A stretch of 64,000 bases of DNA from Macrobrachium rosenbergii (taxonomy: Eukaryota > Arthropoda > Malacostraca > Decapoda > Palaemonidae), in assembly GCF_040412425.1 (NCBI RefSeq), contig NC_089749.1, positions 18,987,662-19,051,661 on the forward strand. The letters are read 5' to 3'. The translations under genes and the position numbers were made by a program. The notes under the pieces were generated by a model, which worked only from the letters and a program-made list of their open reading frames with translations, did not search any database and was not told where the DNA came from. Shown in pieces: positions 11,871 to 23,695 of the stretch. Numbering within the stretch: the stretch's first letter is position 1; each line of letters opens with the position of its first letter.

Positions 11871-13534
11871 TTTCTATGTTTTCTACTTGATGTACCCATT
11901 CTCTATCACAAACTTATGCTCAGATGTATGTTTCCTATGATATTCTTTAGTAGTATACTAAAAATTGGAACTACACTAGACGTCCTCTGAACTCAAGTAT
12001 ACTGTAACAACATATTGTGCTCAGTATTATGCGCTGTAATTAACATCATTGTCACACGAAAGTGAAGACATCAAACCTTTGATTCTTCTCGTGATTTCAA
12101 TGTCATCTTTATCTTTAATAAATGTAAATGAAATGTCAGGCAAAGAAACTTCAAACGTCGAGGAAATTAGATTTTATTGGTTGGCCTGGTGTTAAAGTAT
12201 TTAAATACACAGCATTTCGGTCTTACAAGAGCCAAAAATAGCCTTTACACAAGGACTAAAATTCCCTAATCCTTTTTGATGAACATAATTAGCAATGGAA
12301 TAAAGACTATTTAAAACTAAACACTTGAAAAATAACTACACTTTGAAACAGTTCTTTTATAGAAAAAACATGAACAAGGCAAGAAAGCTTTTGATGTTAG
12401 GGGAAATATCCATAAACTTGTCACCCAAAGATCCCAAATGAACTTTATTACCCTAGATCCAATACGTCCTCTCAAAAGCAGACAAGATGACGCAAATGCC
12501 AAGGATTCCTGCAGCGCATCTTTCACCCCGTGTAAGTGATTGAGTCGGGTGAAGGAACCTAATATTGAACAAAGGAACGCCTTAGCCAGTATTTTACACC
12601 GTCAAATCATTTAGCTTTCCTTTGCACAATAAATTTTCCAATGCACGGAACTAAAGAAAACTTCTATAAAGGTTTCATGCTGAATATACTACTAAACGCC
12701 CACAAAAATCTAAATCCTACTAAGGGTTGTTAAGCAGGCTGTGAATTTTAAATATCTAGGCAATAATAGCAATTAACTAAATCAACTAAACACAAAAACA
12801 CTCCATTTCTGAACAAAATACTGAAAACCATCTTAAAATAATATCTTTAAAATCATCGTTTTAAAAGCAAGCTACGAGTTTTAAACATTTGGCTGGACTT
12901 CAGTAATGGAAGTTTATTAAAAGAATTTCACGTCATTTTTGAACAAAAAAATTTAAAACCAACTAATACTCGATGACTATCACAGTTAGCATTAAAGTGT
13001 ATTAGACTCCTGACAGACCTAAGTCGTTAACTGACAAACCAAACTTTTCATTGCCTATTAGGGAAACAGTTTAGAGTTTCAAGCCTCTCCTTAGGATAAT
13101 ATCTAACCCTGAACTAAAGAGGTCGGGAAGTCGAAAGCTACCTCTCCCTAAGTATATCTTGCCTAGATTCCAATTTCATTTCCCTTTATCCTAAGAAAAA
13201 CTATGGAGTGCCAATCTGTTATGGATTTCGTCTTGACAACTCTTTAATTATAGTTGCCAGTATTTTATGACCAAATGTTAAATTAACAAAAGCCTGAAAT
13301 TTTTCACTTAATATTTTAAGATGCATGGATGCACATGAGGTATACCAAGCAAACAGATTTCAGGGATGTTCAAAATTTTGCCTGGGAATTTTATTTCTGC
13401 TTATTATTGCCGCATAGGTTATGGTCGAGGTAAAGACAAGAGACTACCTGCCCACGTCTAATATACAGATGTCACTTGGAGGAAAGAACGATACACACTT
13501 CTCTGGTTACTTCTGAAAAACATTCGCAAGAGAG
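11871..13534. other. No gene recognised; A/C-rich plus strand begins
   Basis: The plus strand becomes A-rich here, unlike the T/G-rich left part of the window. No reading frame or repeat of note is visible. Confidence 0.5.
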
Positions 13535-15550
13535 AAGATCAAAAGCCATGCCAAGGGCTACTTTTGAGGGGCCTCCTGGTGGGAAAACTTAAAGAACTGC
13601 TCTGGGGAACTTCGTGGGGAAAAAATGATAGCCCTTGCTTCGGACTGCTTTTGATGGCCACTTTGTGGGCAAAGGGTTGATATTCTAAATAATTTCTGCC
13701 CTGGCTATAGACCAAATTACAGGACACAAGGATCGGGGTGTGGGGGGAAGGTGAATGCCAATCACCAGGGAGTTTTCGGAGGCAGAGGTAAAGTTGACGC
13801 TCGACCAAATAACTTTTGAAAAATCATTTGGGAAAAGATAAGACCCTCCTAGGGACTACTACTGAGAAAAACACTGGGTGGGGGTAGGCTTTAGAGCCAA
13901 TATTCAGGAATACTTTTGAGGGCCACCTGGAGGGGAATAAGTTGGAAAACCTTGCCCACAACTACTGAGTTGATATTTGATGGGGAAAAGGTCGAGTTTC
14001 AGTGCTCTGGACATGTAGGGGGTCACTTGGTGAGGAAAAATTGATAGCCTGTACATGGACTACTCTTGATGGGGCACTTAGTGGGAAAAGTTTATGTAAA
14101 GAGGTTTTACCTAGAACTAGTTATGAGAAGGCTGGAGTCCATGCCTAGGTTATTTTTAAGAGGAAAAGTACAAGCCCCAAGGCTACTTTTGAGGGGAGTT
14201 TGATGTGTAAGATGTTGATAGCCCCTGCCCTGGACTACTTTTTTTGGGAGGAGCGGCATCTGAAGCGGAAACCATTTAGAGACCCTGCTCGAATTGCTAT
14301 GAGTGAGCAGTTAGTAAGGAAAACATTTGCTGGACCTTTTCCAGGATTATCAGTGATTGCAACTTGAGAAATTTTGCGGACTCCAGACAGCAACTGCTCT
14401 CTTAAGTCAATTTTGACGGGAAAATGTCACGAGCTCCTACCCATGCCACTTCTGAAGGGCCAATGGATGAAGAAAAGATCGAAAACACTTGCCAAGTACT
14501 ATTTTAGAGGGAACTTGGGGGGGAAAAAGACTGAAGGACCACTTGCTGGGTTAAAGGTTGACTGTCACTGTCAAGACTACTATGTGAGAAAAAGGTTGTG
14601 AGGCTTACCAAGGAATGCTTTCAAGGTGCTAGTTGAAGAAAATGTTGACATCCATTGCCCATAATTAACTAGTTGAGGAAAGGTTTGAACCCTCCTTGCC
14701 CTTGATTACTTTGGAGATGGCACCTTGTGAGGAAAAGCTTAGGGACCCTTGTCCATGAATAATTTTGAGGGGCCACTTGGTGAGGAAAGGGTGAAGAAAT
14801 GTTGAGAATAAGAACCCAGCCCCGGACTACTAATTGTGAGGGAACTTAGTGGGGAAAAAGTTGAGCCCCTTTGCCCAGGACTACTTTCAAAGGACACCTG
14901 GTGGAGGAAAAGTAAAAACCCCCTAGCCCAGAACTTTTTTCAGAGAATTCAGCAGGGGTAATGTGGATCCCCTTTCTCCAGGGCTTCTTTTGACGAAAAC
15001 TTATGAAAAGGTTGAGAGCCCATGCCCTAGACAATTTTTGAACGGTACTTGGTGGGTAAAAGGCCGAAAGCCCCTGCCTAGGCCTAAGTTTGAGTTCACT
15101 TGGTGGGGAAAAGGTTGACTCCCCAAGTCAAGGACTACTTTTGAGTGGGACTTTTTTGGGAAAATGTTAAAAACCCCTACCTATGACTAGTTTTTGAGAT
15201 GGCACTTATGAGGAAAAGGCTGATAGCCTCTCCCGGAGCGCCTTTTGATAGGCAGCTGGCGAAGAAAAGGTTACGAGTGCTTACCAAAGAGGGCCCTGGT
15301 AGGTTAAGAGATAGAATGCCCCTGCTCAAGACTGCTTTAAATGTCCCTTTGTTTCGCAAAAGGTGGGGCACTCCGGCCCTGACCTACTTGTACAATGGCC
15401 CTTTGTGAAGAAAAGATTTGAGTTCCTTCCCTTTGATTACTGAAGTTGCACTTAATAAGGAATCTGTGGAAAACCCCTGCTAGGACCGATTTTGACAGGG
15501 TACTTACAAGAAAAAGTTTTGAGCAGCTACCATTAACTACTGTTTTCAAA
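13535..15550. repeat. Diverged minisatellite, unit about 60-75 bp
   Basis: About 30 degenerate units carry the pattern CTACTTTTGAGGGG-CACTTGGTGGGGAAAAGGTTGA followed by GCCCCTGCCC-AGGA. Unit length varies and copies differ strongly, so the array is old. Reading frames inside it (for example 13539-13808 and 14374-14601) are by-products. It is clearly GC-richer than its flanks. Confidence 0.85.
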
Positions 15551-16790
15551 AATATTCAAGAGCACTGTCATTGATGCCTCTTGCACTTTTTATTGAAATT
15601 AATTATATTCTAAGAGTGCTGATGAATGAGCAACTTCTTTTTTTGTTGTTGATGAAACAATACGTACTAAGCACATGCAACTCATTTATCTCTCATGTCT
15701 CACGAAACCATTCTCATGTGTCATGAAACTAAAGTGAAGTTTATTTATAGAAGGGAACAAACTTTTCAGTGTTCATTGGTATACTTTATGGCACATCTTT
15801 GGCTAACTTAATACTGTACTGCATTTCCTCAGTAACTGACAAATATCCTCCTCCTAACAAACTGAGCAACTGAATCTGCTATCTCTACGTATCTACAAAC
15901 TCACTCCTAATTTCCTGACAATTTGATTTCCCATGTCTCGTGATTGGAAAATTTATCATACAAAGAACACCTAAAACGATCGTTGCGGTCTTCAGCCCTC
16001 CTTTATTTCAAATACAAGGAATGACAAGGATTCTATGGACAGAATGGTCGTTTGCGAAACAAGCTGGTATCACCTTTTAAAAAGGCATACGGATCATAAA
16101 AGGTAATAAATTTTCGATTGCAAGGATGCTAAGGATGACGCTTTCGACATCAACTAGAAATTCAGTAAAATTTTGTAACCAACTTAAAACTTTATTTTCC
16201 AACAAACGTTGACTCGAAATTTAAGAAAATATTTTTCAACTTAGGTTCAAACTTAAAATTTAAATTATTTTTCAGTGGGGCAAGCTATTATTAAGTTTGT
16301 GAAGACTGCATGTCGTCAATAAATTCACGCTAACTAAATTCGTTAATGAATGACATACTCCATTAGACCAAGAGAATAAATTCTCATAACTAACAGTCCT
16401 CGCAATGAATTAAAATTTAGTCATTTCATATAAAGTCTAACGCTGTTGCAAGACCAAGTACTGTATACTTAAATCCAACATCCACCAACGACTACCAAAG
16501 AAATCTACTTACCTCCTCGATATCATTTGACTGACATGTCATTTACCTCTAAGAAACATAACAGATTTTGAAAAAGAGACCAACTTCGCCAGACGTCGTT
16601 GTTCTATCCAATGACAATCACAAACATATCAATTACGGTTATAACTGAACAAAAAATATTCTTGGGACTCTAAGAATTTCCTTTTTCAACTGTTCTATTT
16701 TACAATTTTTCAAGAACATCATAAAACGTGGAATAACTAAAAACAGATTCTGAGTATTCAAGAAAGTGATAACTATTCTGGTATTCAAAA
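15551..16790. other. No gene recognised
   Basis: This is AT-rich sequence without recognisable coding or repeat structure. Confidence 0.5.
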
Positions 16791-16794
16791 TCAA

Positions 16795-16930
16795 TCCTCC
16801 TCAGTTACAAACTCCATGGACTGTTTGGTTCTTTTACTCGAATGATGGCACCTGCCCAGTTGCCTTCCGCTGAGAAACTCCCTCTCGGACTCCTTCAGCC
16901 ACATTGCAATGGCGATTCCGAGGAGTTCTC
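16795..16930 (-). pseudogene. Relic coding-like repeat, copy B
   Basis: The minus-strand frame reads LKESEREFLSGRQLGRCHHS, then SKRTKQSMEFVTEED and a stop. It aligns with copy A on the plus strand at 11730-11870. This copy has no internal stop, over about 64 codons (16791-16985). The family is unknown; it may be a remnant of an uncharacterised mobile element. Confidence 0.45.
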
Positions 16931-18636
16931 TATTTTTAAATCTCTCCAATTTTGTTATTACAAGATTATATGGATGAGTACACACAAATGCACTGTTTCA
17001 TGAGTAATGAATATAAATTATAGAATTACAACTTATCAAGCCCTTACAAAAACAGTTTGCATATAAGTGCTCTTTTAAAGAAAAAAAATGTACTGACATG
17101 GTGCCAGTTACCAAAGTATATTAATATGTACCATATATCCCAAACACGATTCACTAAGCTTTTCCATCCATACAATTAATCATTCTGACGTTTGATGATA
17201 TTTTATGTTACCTTCGACCTAAAAGTCAACTTTTAAGCTGCGACTAAAAAGAGTATCAATTTAGGTTTCCAAAACATTAATATATTAATGAATTCTGCAC
17301 AAATTTGTCTTGGGTGACCTATTAATCTGCATTTGCCCCACACAGATTGACAGCTAGTTAGTCTGTTTTAAGTTACTGTGTTTTGAAGTGGTTTAAAGAG
17401 ATATGTAAAACGCTGAACTGAAGATTACTCTCAGGTGATGCAACAAACAAATTACACTTAACATCTGCCATGGTAGTCTCGAAATATAAATATTGAAGGG
17501 TGTGGTGTTGAAATTATTAACTTTATATGTATCAAAACCAGTAAAATAACACTTAGCACTCTGGTAACAGGTATACTTTGTGAGTGCCGTTATAAAGTAA
17601 GCTTCAAAACAAAGCTAACACAAAGTATCATCAAACACTCGTAGTAGTACAGTATAGCATAAAACAGAGCAATTAACCTGAACATAAACCGTATCTTCAC
17701 ACTAAGTCAAAATTGAAAGTTATCAATTTGTCAAGGTTAGCACAAAATTTTCACAAATCCGAATCTGTTAGAGTCCTGGATAAAATTTGATTTACATCAT
17801 TACAGCTTCAAATTTGTCCGTGTATGCATACTACTAATTAATGGGCTTAATAAGAACCACCATGAAACAATGTAAAAACACCAGAATTTCTCGTATGCAA
17901 AAGTAATTGCATTATATAAGACAATTTAAAAACCTCGTTAACAAATTCATCTCATAACCTAACCACATCGAAATACCTTCAAAAACTATAGTAAACGGGC
18001 CTTTAATTTTTCAGAGCTTAGATCAGAATATAATGAAAAAATCTTTGTTAAAAAAAAACCTCCAAAATTTCTGAAGGATACAGGATTAAATGCAACTTTC
18101 GAGCGAATTTCTAGGGTGACTAACTTCATACTGTATGTAATTAACAGTAACTTGATATGAAATTAAAGGAAAGTTAAAAGAAATATAATAGAAATAGAAT
18201 AACATTTGTGTGGCGAAGCATTGTGACAAGGTCATTGATATTCTCACTGATATTGCATTTATAAACATCCTAATATTAATGCCCTATGCACTTTCCTAAG
18301 TACATAATTATCACATGCATTGTTCCGATGAGTTGCATAAATGGCAGCCAACAATTTAATGACTAATTTACTTATATAAGAATACATGTTCTCACTGGTA
18401 ATGGGGGTAAATTTTGAACTGAATATCACCCAGCCTGGTCAATTGAGCATTGGATCATTACGCCTCTCAGCTAAAAATCTCACCATTGTTTGTCTAATAA
18501 TGACAACTGCAAAGTCCATCTAGAGAAGCAAAGATACAGAATGAGGCACTTGGCAAACAACACAATGAAACAAAACCCAATGAAGATTAGAAAGCTTGAA
18601 AAAATCTACAAGACAGAATAAGATGTGGTTGATCCA
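16931..18636. other. No gene recognised
   Basis: This is A/C-biased AT-rich sequence with nothing recognisable on either strand. Confidence 0.5.
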
Positions 18637-18696
18637 CCCAACAAGGCAGTAACCAACAAGGCAGTAACCAACAAGGCAGTAACCAACAAAGCAGTA
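18637..18696. repeat. 15-bp tandem repeat, four copies
   Basis: Four almost identical copies of ACCAACAAGGCAGTA; the first starts CCCAAC and the last has AAAGCAG. Confidence 0.9.
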
Positions 18697-19384
18697 ACTT
18701 CATTTAAATGTTATAACCAGAACAAAACACTCAATTGGACTGGGAAGAGCATTTCACAGTACGAGATGCATTAATACATAGTTCAGTGCAGTGAAGCTTT
18801 CAAATTTATAGGGCGAACAAGACGTATTTAAATTTGAGAGGTGGATTGTAAACTAATAAAAAAAAACATTCCTGCAAAGATTCACATGCATTTTAATGAT
18901 AAGCGGGCTTTTGTCCCAATTCTTTTTATGACTTTCAAACTTCCCCCCCAAAAAATGTTTCTCAAGATTCAGAAACCCGTAAAACATACTTGAAGAGCAG
19001 TCAGAAATCTAAGCTTCCTCTCAAAAGTCGGGAAAGATGCACCAAGCTTGGTAAAAAAAATTTATACACATATATAAGGGAACAGCTACATTAAGCAGCT
19101 GCTCTGCCTTCAATACTATGTAAAATGGCCTCTTATCAGTAAGTAGGACAGGAATAAAGACTAGAATCTTTTCAAAACTCAGACAGAAGCAAGCCTCGTG
19201 CGTTTAAGTCTAAGAAATATCAAAAGAAATAATTCGGCCTGCTAAACTCAGGAGAAAGATGCCACAAATCAGACAGGCATATATAAACAGGAACATCACT
19301 AAAGGCAACAAATCAACAAGTTTCAAGTTTCCTTACCAGAAAATAGAGCAGATGTCATAAGATTTCAGAGTATAACCAAGGAGG

Positions 19385-19680
19385 GAGCCTACAGAGGTTT
19401 TCCAAAACATTATGTCCAAGAGATGAGAAGCCATGAGCCTACTTCTCTGGATCCTAAGCCTACTATACGTTTTCCAAACTTCCTTTGGTGAACATGGTCC
19501 TTGACCATGGTCAGAAGCCACTTGAGCCTTATAGGTTTTCCAAAAACAGTATATCCAAGAGATGAGAAGCCATGAGCAAGAATCCTAAGCCTACCAACGT
19601 TTTCTAAACTTCCTTGTTGTTTAGAAGCCATGGCCCTACTATAGGTTTTCCAAACCTCTTGTTGTTTTGGGCAGGGCAAG
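19385..19680. repeat. Degenerate tandem repeats around GTTTTCCAAACTTCCTTG
   Basis: Repeated words include ATCCAAGAGATGAGAAGCCATGAGC at 19409 and 19553, and AGGTTTTCCAAA four or more times. Units are shuffled and unequal. A 12-bp palindrome TGACCATGGTCA lies inside. Minus-strand frames here are by-products. Confidence 0.65.
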
Positions 19681-19888
19681 GGTCGGGAGCGGCGGTCCTG
19701 TTCCTACAATTTTTTTTTTTAATGAATGCATACTGCCTTAAAACATGTTGAAAATTTTATTTCTTTATCGAATATTAAGAACTCTTGAAATATTTTTGTA
19801 CTATGTAGAAATGTCAACAATGTTTTTTCTTGAAACGAGGCACAAATTTTGAGCTATGGTACCAGTTTTCCTAAAGGACTCTGGGCCT

Positions 19889-20236
19889 AGTTAAGCTACC
19901 CTCGGGTCATATAGAGGCAAGGAGGGTCAAAGGGTAACAGTTAAGCTGCCCTCGGGTCATATAGAGGCAAGGAGGGTGCAGTAAGCTGCCCTCGGGTCAA
20001 GAGGCAAGGAGGGTCTTGGTACAGTTAAGCTACCCGGGTCATATAGAGGCAAGGGGGAGGGTCACACAGTTAACAGTTACCCTCGGGTCATAGAGGCAAG
20101 GAGGGCAGAGGGGTCTTGGGTCATATAGAGGCAAGGAGGGTCAGAGGGTAACAGTTAAGCTACCCTCGGGTCATATAGAGGCAAGGAGGGTCAGAGGGTA
20201 ACAGTTAAGCTGCCCTCGGGTCATGCACAGGCAAGG
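19889..20236. repeat. 50-bp tandem array, about seven copies
   Basis: The unit AGTTAAGCTACCCTCGGGTC followed by ATATAGAGGCAAGGAGGGTC and AGAGGGTAAC repeats from 19889. Complete units alternate with truncated ones (near 19980, 20030 and 20090). It ends about 75 bases before the transposase relic. Confidence 0.9.
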
Positions 20237-20310
20237 TGGCCTTGATAGAGGTCGACGTGACTCATTAAGGTGTTGGTCATCATACAAGCAAGATCTTGCA
20301 TACAAGCATC

Positions 20311-21580
20311 ATGGAAGGAACTACCAGTGGCAATCTACATCCACAGGCTAGAGAGAGAATTCACAGTGTACTGAGGAACTTTTCTAAAAAGGCAACAATG
20401 GCCCTTTAACTGATGCCAGAAAAGCCTTCCAACGTACTGCCGAAGCAACGAAGCTATCAGGAGGAACAATCAACAGGATATGCAAAGAAGCGCAAGAAAA
20501 ATTCGGCTATGTCATTTTTCTGGAACGAAAAAAATACCAATCCAAGACTGTAACCGACTTCGATGACTTTGATAAGTGTTTTGCGTCGAACTGTCTTAGA
20601 TGTCAACGCAAGGAAACAACAACCAACGCTAAATAAAATAAGAGGACTTGAAAGAAAACATCGGGTATAATGGCTGCAGAGAATCGCTGCGAAAAATTCT
20701 GCATGAAATTCGATTTCAATGTGGCAAAGTGAACGGACGAAAATTTTTGTTAAGAGGGAAGTGATGTAGTAATTGCCAGAACTAAGTTTCTACGATAAAT
20801 AAGGGCCTTAAAGAGAACGGGATTTGGCGCTCTTGCGTACTTGGCCGAGACGTGGATAAATCAAAACCACGCTGTTGGGAAGTGTTGGATTGAAAAGGGT
20901 TCCGATAAAGCAATAGGAATTAACCCCCCCATTGATCATCCTGTATGCTGGTATGAAAGGTGGTTTTGTTCCAAATTGTGAATTAATATTTTAAGCTAAA
21001 AATGACGGCGGTTACCACAATCAAATGAATCAGTTTACACAGAATGGCTTACGTCTCGGTTAACAACAAATATTCCATCATCATCTGTGATGATAATGGA
21101 TAATGCATCCACTCTCTCTCCAAGCTGACAAACCACCGACCGTGTCAGCTAAAAAGGCTGTCATCAGAGAATGACCCATAAAGAAAAAAAAGGAGAAATC
21201 CCCGGAGACGATCTCGTCAAGGTAGAGCTGTTTGCAATGGTAAAGCAATACACTTCAAGACATCCAAGCAACTACGTTATTGATACCACTGCAATTCAAC
21301 AAGGTTAGTTTTTAGACCCCAACCCTATCACTGCCAGTACAACCCAACTTTAATATGGAGCTTAGTTAAGCAGTACATTGCAGAGAAAAATCACTTTAAA
21401 ATGGTGGACTTAAAACCCCTTGTCAGGGAAGCCTTGAGCAATGTAACAAAAAAACTGGATGAATGCGATTAATCATGCCCAGAGCTTCAGGACAACGGTG
21501 CTTCTCGAGACATTGCAATTGATAAATTTATTGATTCTTTCGTCATTACTCTGGATTCTTCGGACGAAGAGGAATTGTAA
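20311..21580 (+). pseudogene. Dead IS630/Tc1-type DDE transposase
   Basis: Fragments in several plus-strand frames follow the order of an arthropod DDE_3-type transposase. There is an N-terminal start MEGTTSGNLHPQARERIHSV, then a helix-turn-helix segment ATKLSGGTINRICKEA, VTDFDDFDKC, YLAETWINQNHAVGKCW, VMIMDNAS, YHCQYNPTLIWSLVKQY, and an acidic end [11 protein letters not shown] with TAA at 21578. The first catalytic Asp is Ala (GCC at 20844). The second Asp remains (21099-21101). The final Glu after NP is lost. Stops and frameshifts occur throughout. Confidence 0.8.
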
Positions 21581-21596
21581 ATTGTGTATGTGTAGG

Positions 21597-21782
<186 letters not shown>

Positions 21783-22211
21783 AAATAATTGAATTACATT
21801 GCAAACCTTTTTCGAGTATTATCATCGAACCCATGCTTGTTTACCACAAAAATGACCGGAGAATCTTTACATTTTATATACAAAGATATTGAATTTTTTT
21901 TTATTTTAAAAATATTTTGCGTTATATAAGAGATGCAAGAAAGAATAAGCGTAAACACAGATACCGAAAGTAAACGTTAAATTAGAATATACGAAAATGG
22001 CGAGTACAGCAAGAAAGAATCTCTACAAACTCTAGTACATGAATCTGTACAGAAATATAAACTGTAAATACGATTACAGAACGAACTCTGAATACATTTA
22101 CTGCAAAAGAAAAAATAAACATGAACTACATACCATAAATGAAGGGAGCGAATCAGTCTGTCATATACTGAAGCGCTGAATATTCCTCCACATACATGCA
22201 TATATACATAC

Positions 22212-22213
<2 letters not shown>

Positions 22214-22284
<71 letters not shown>
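22214..22284. repeat. (GT)n microsatellite
   Basis: An uninterrupted run of about 35 GT units. The Cys-Val and Thr-His reading frames across it are artefacts. Confidence 0.97.
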
Positions 22285-22286
<2 letters not shown>

Positions 22287-23347
22287 ATCATTTATAGGGG
22301 GAAACTGAGAATAGATAAACGAGTGTATATTCAGTCTCAAGGTCAACGTAGGTGGCAAGGACTATCCCATGAAAGAACCAAGAGAGGATTTGAATGACCT
22401 TAGGGCATGTAAAGGTCGAATTCAGATGCAAGGAAATGAGTAGGAATTAAAAAAATTCTAAACGAAAATATTGCTGGAGTGTGTAGAGTATTTTAAACCA
22501 CAAAAGCAAACAGAGAATGAACTGGGCCTACGTATATTTGCACAAAAGGAAAAAATAGAGAAATTGTATATGTCGTAAGGTTAGGGAGAGAATGGATCTT
22601 TGTATATCTTATAAGAACAGAATTTCTCATGTATGAGTGATTTTTCATTTATATGAGAAAAAACATTCGTCTGACTCTCAATCGCATATTATACTTATTT
22701 GCTTTCTGTGTTCCTCAATAATTGCAAATGGAATTAAGAAAATGTTGTGTTACGAGTTATGACTATCTTTGAACTCTCTTAATCTTGTCCTATGAGTAAA
22801 CTTAGTCCAAATACATTAGGAGATTTACCGTGGATGTGCTTGAGAGTAGGCCCAGACAAGGATTGTTATTGCTCCTAGGGTAAAGATTAACAAGAAAGGA
22901 ATAAACGCGGTCACTTCCAACCAAGTATATTTGGCAGTGAGAGGAAACGCCTAAAACGACAGATGTATACAGGATACAAAATCATTCAGAAACAATGCCC
23001 AACATTCCAGCTCTCATGCAAAAAATTAGCCAAAACTGACAACGCAGAGAGCGACATCTCTCTATGCCGAAGTTGACAAGCTACAGGTCCAACATCACAT
23101 GTCAAGAATGTCGATCGCCCTATTCAAAGACTCAAGTCAGTTTCGCAGAAACATACAGTGGCTGAGTTTCCATTGTCACCAGATGATCCCTACCAGATGA
23201 TGAATTGTTTCATTGAAATTTAGCAACCTTAAGTCTCAAATCAAAAGATAACACATTCATCTCAAGATGTCTCCCTTCAGAAACTTCAAACCAAATGGTG
23301 TATTAGAAATATGACAGACAAAAAGAAACAAAGTTTCCATGTTCAAC
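22285..23347. other. No gene recognised
   Basis: This is AT-rich sequence with no recognisable reading frame or repeat. Confidence 0.5.
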
Positions 23348-23695
23348 AAAGTCACGGGAAAAAATCACAGGAAAAAAAGTCAATTTTGGCTAGGAAAAAA
23401 AAGTCGCATTAATTTATGGTGGCAATGCTGGCAATTAAAAGTAATAAAACAAAATATTTTGGATCTTTCCTGGATAGTGACCCCCAAGGATTCCCGGGGG
23501 TTGTTATCTAGGGCTAATATTTCATGGGGTCATTATCTTTATATTTATAGTTTTATGTTTTTACGATAATCACCAACGGGCTTGTACTAAACAAGGCGCA
23601 AAGGTGGATACATACCGGGTTAAAACCCTTGGGGTCACTATCTAGGAAAGATTGTGACCTTTTCCTGTGACTTTTTCTGTGACTTTACCTGGATT
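23348..23695. mobile_element. Foldback element with GTCAC/CAGG subrepeats
   Basis: The left arm (23348-23510) and right arm (about 23605-23695) are inverted copies. They share GTCAC-GAAAAA-TCACAGGAAAA and TTTCCT-GATAGTGACCCC-AAGG. The loop carries GGGCTTGTACTAAACAAGGCG (23578-23598), the dispersed motif also seen at 3427 and 58777. Confidence 0.7.

Noticed and set aside
13539..15549. Several 60-90-codon frames on both strands
   Set aside because: All lie inside the diverged minisatellite and change frame from unit to unit.
21977..22397. Cys-Val and Thr-His repeat frames
   Set aside because: Both are readings of a (GT)n microsatellite.
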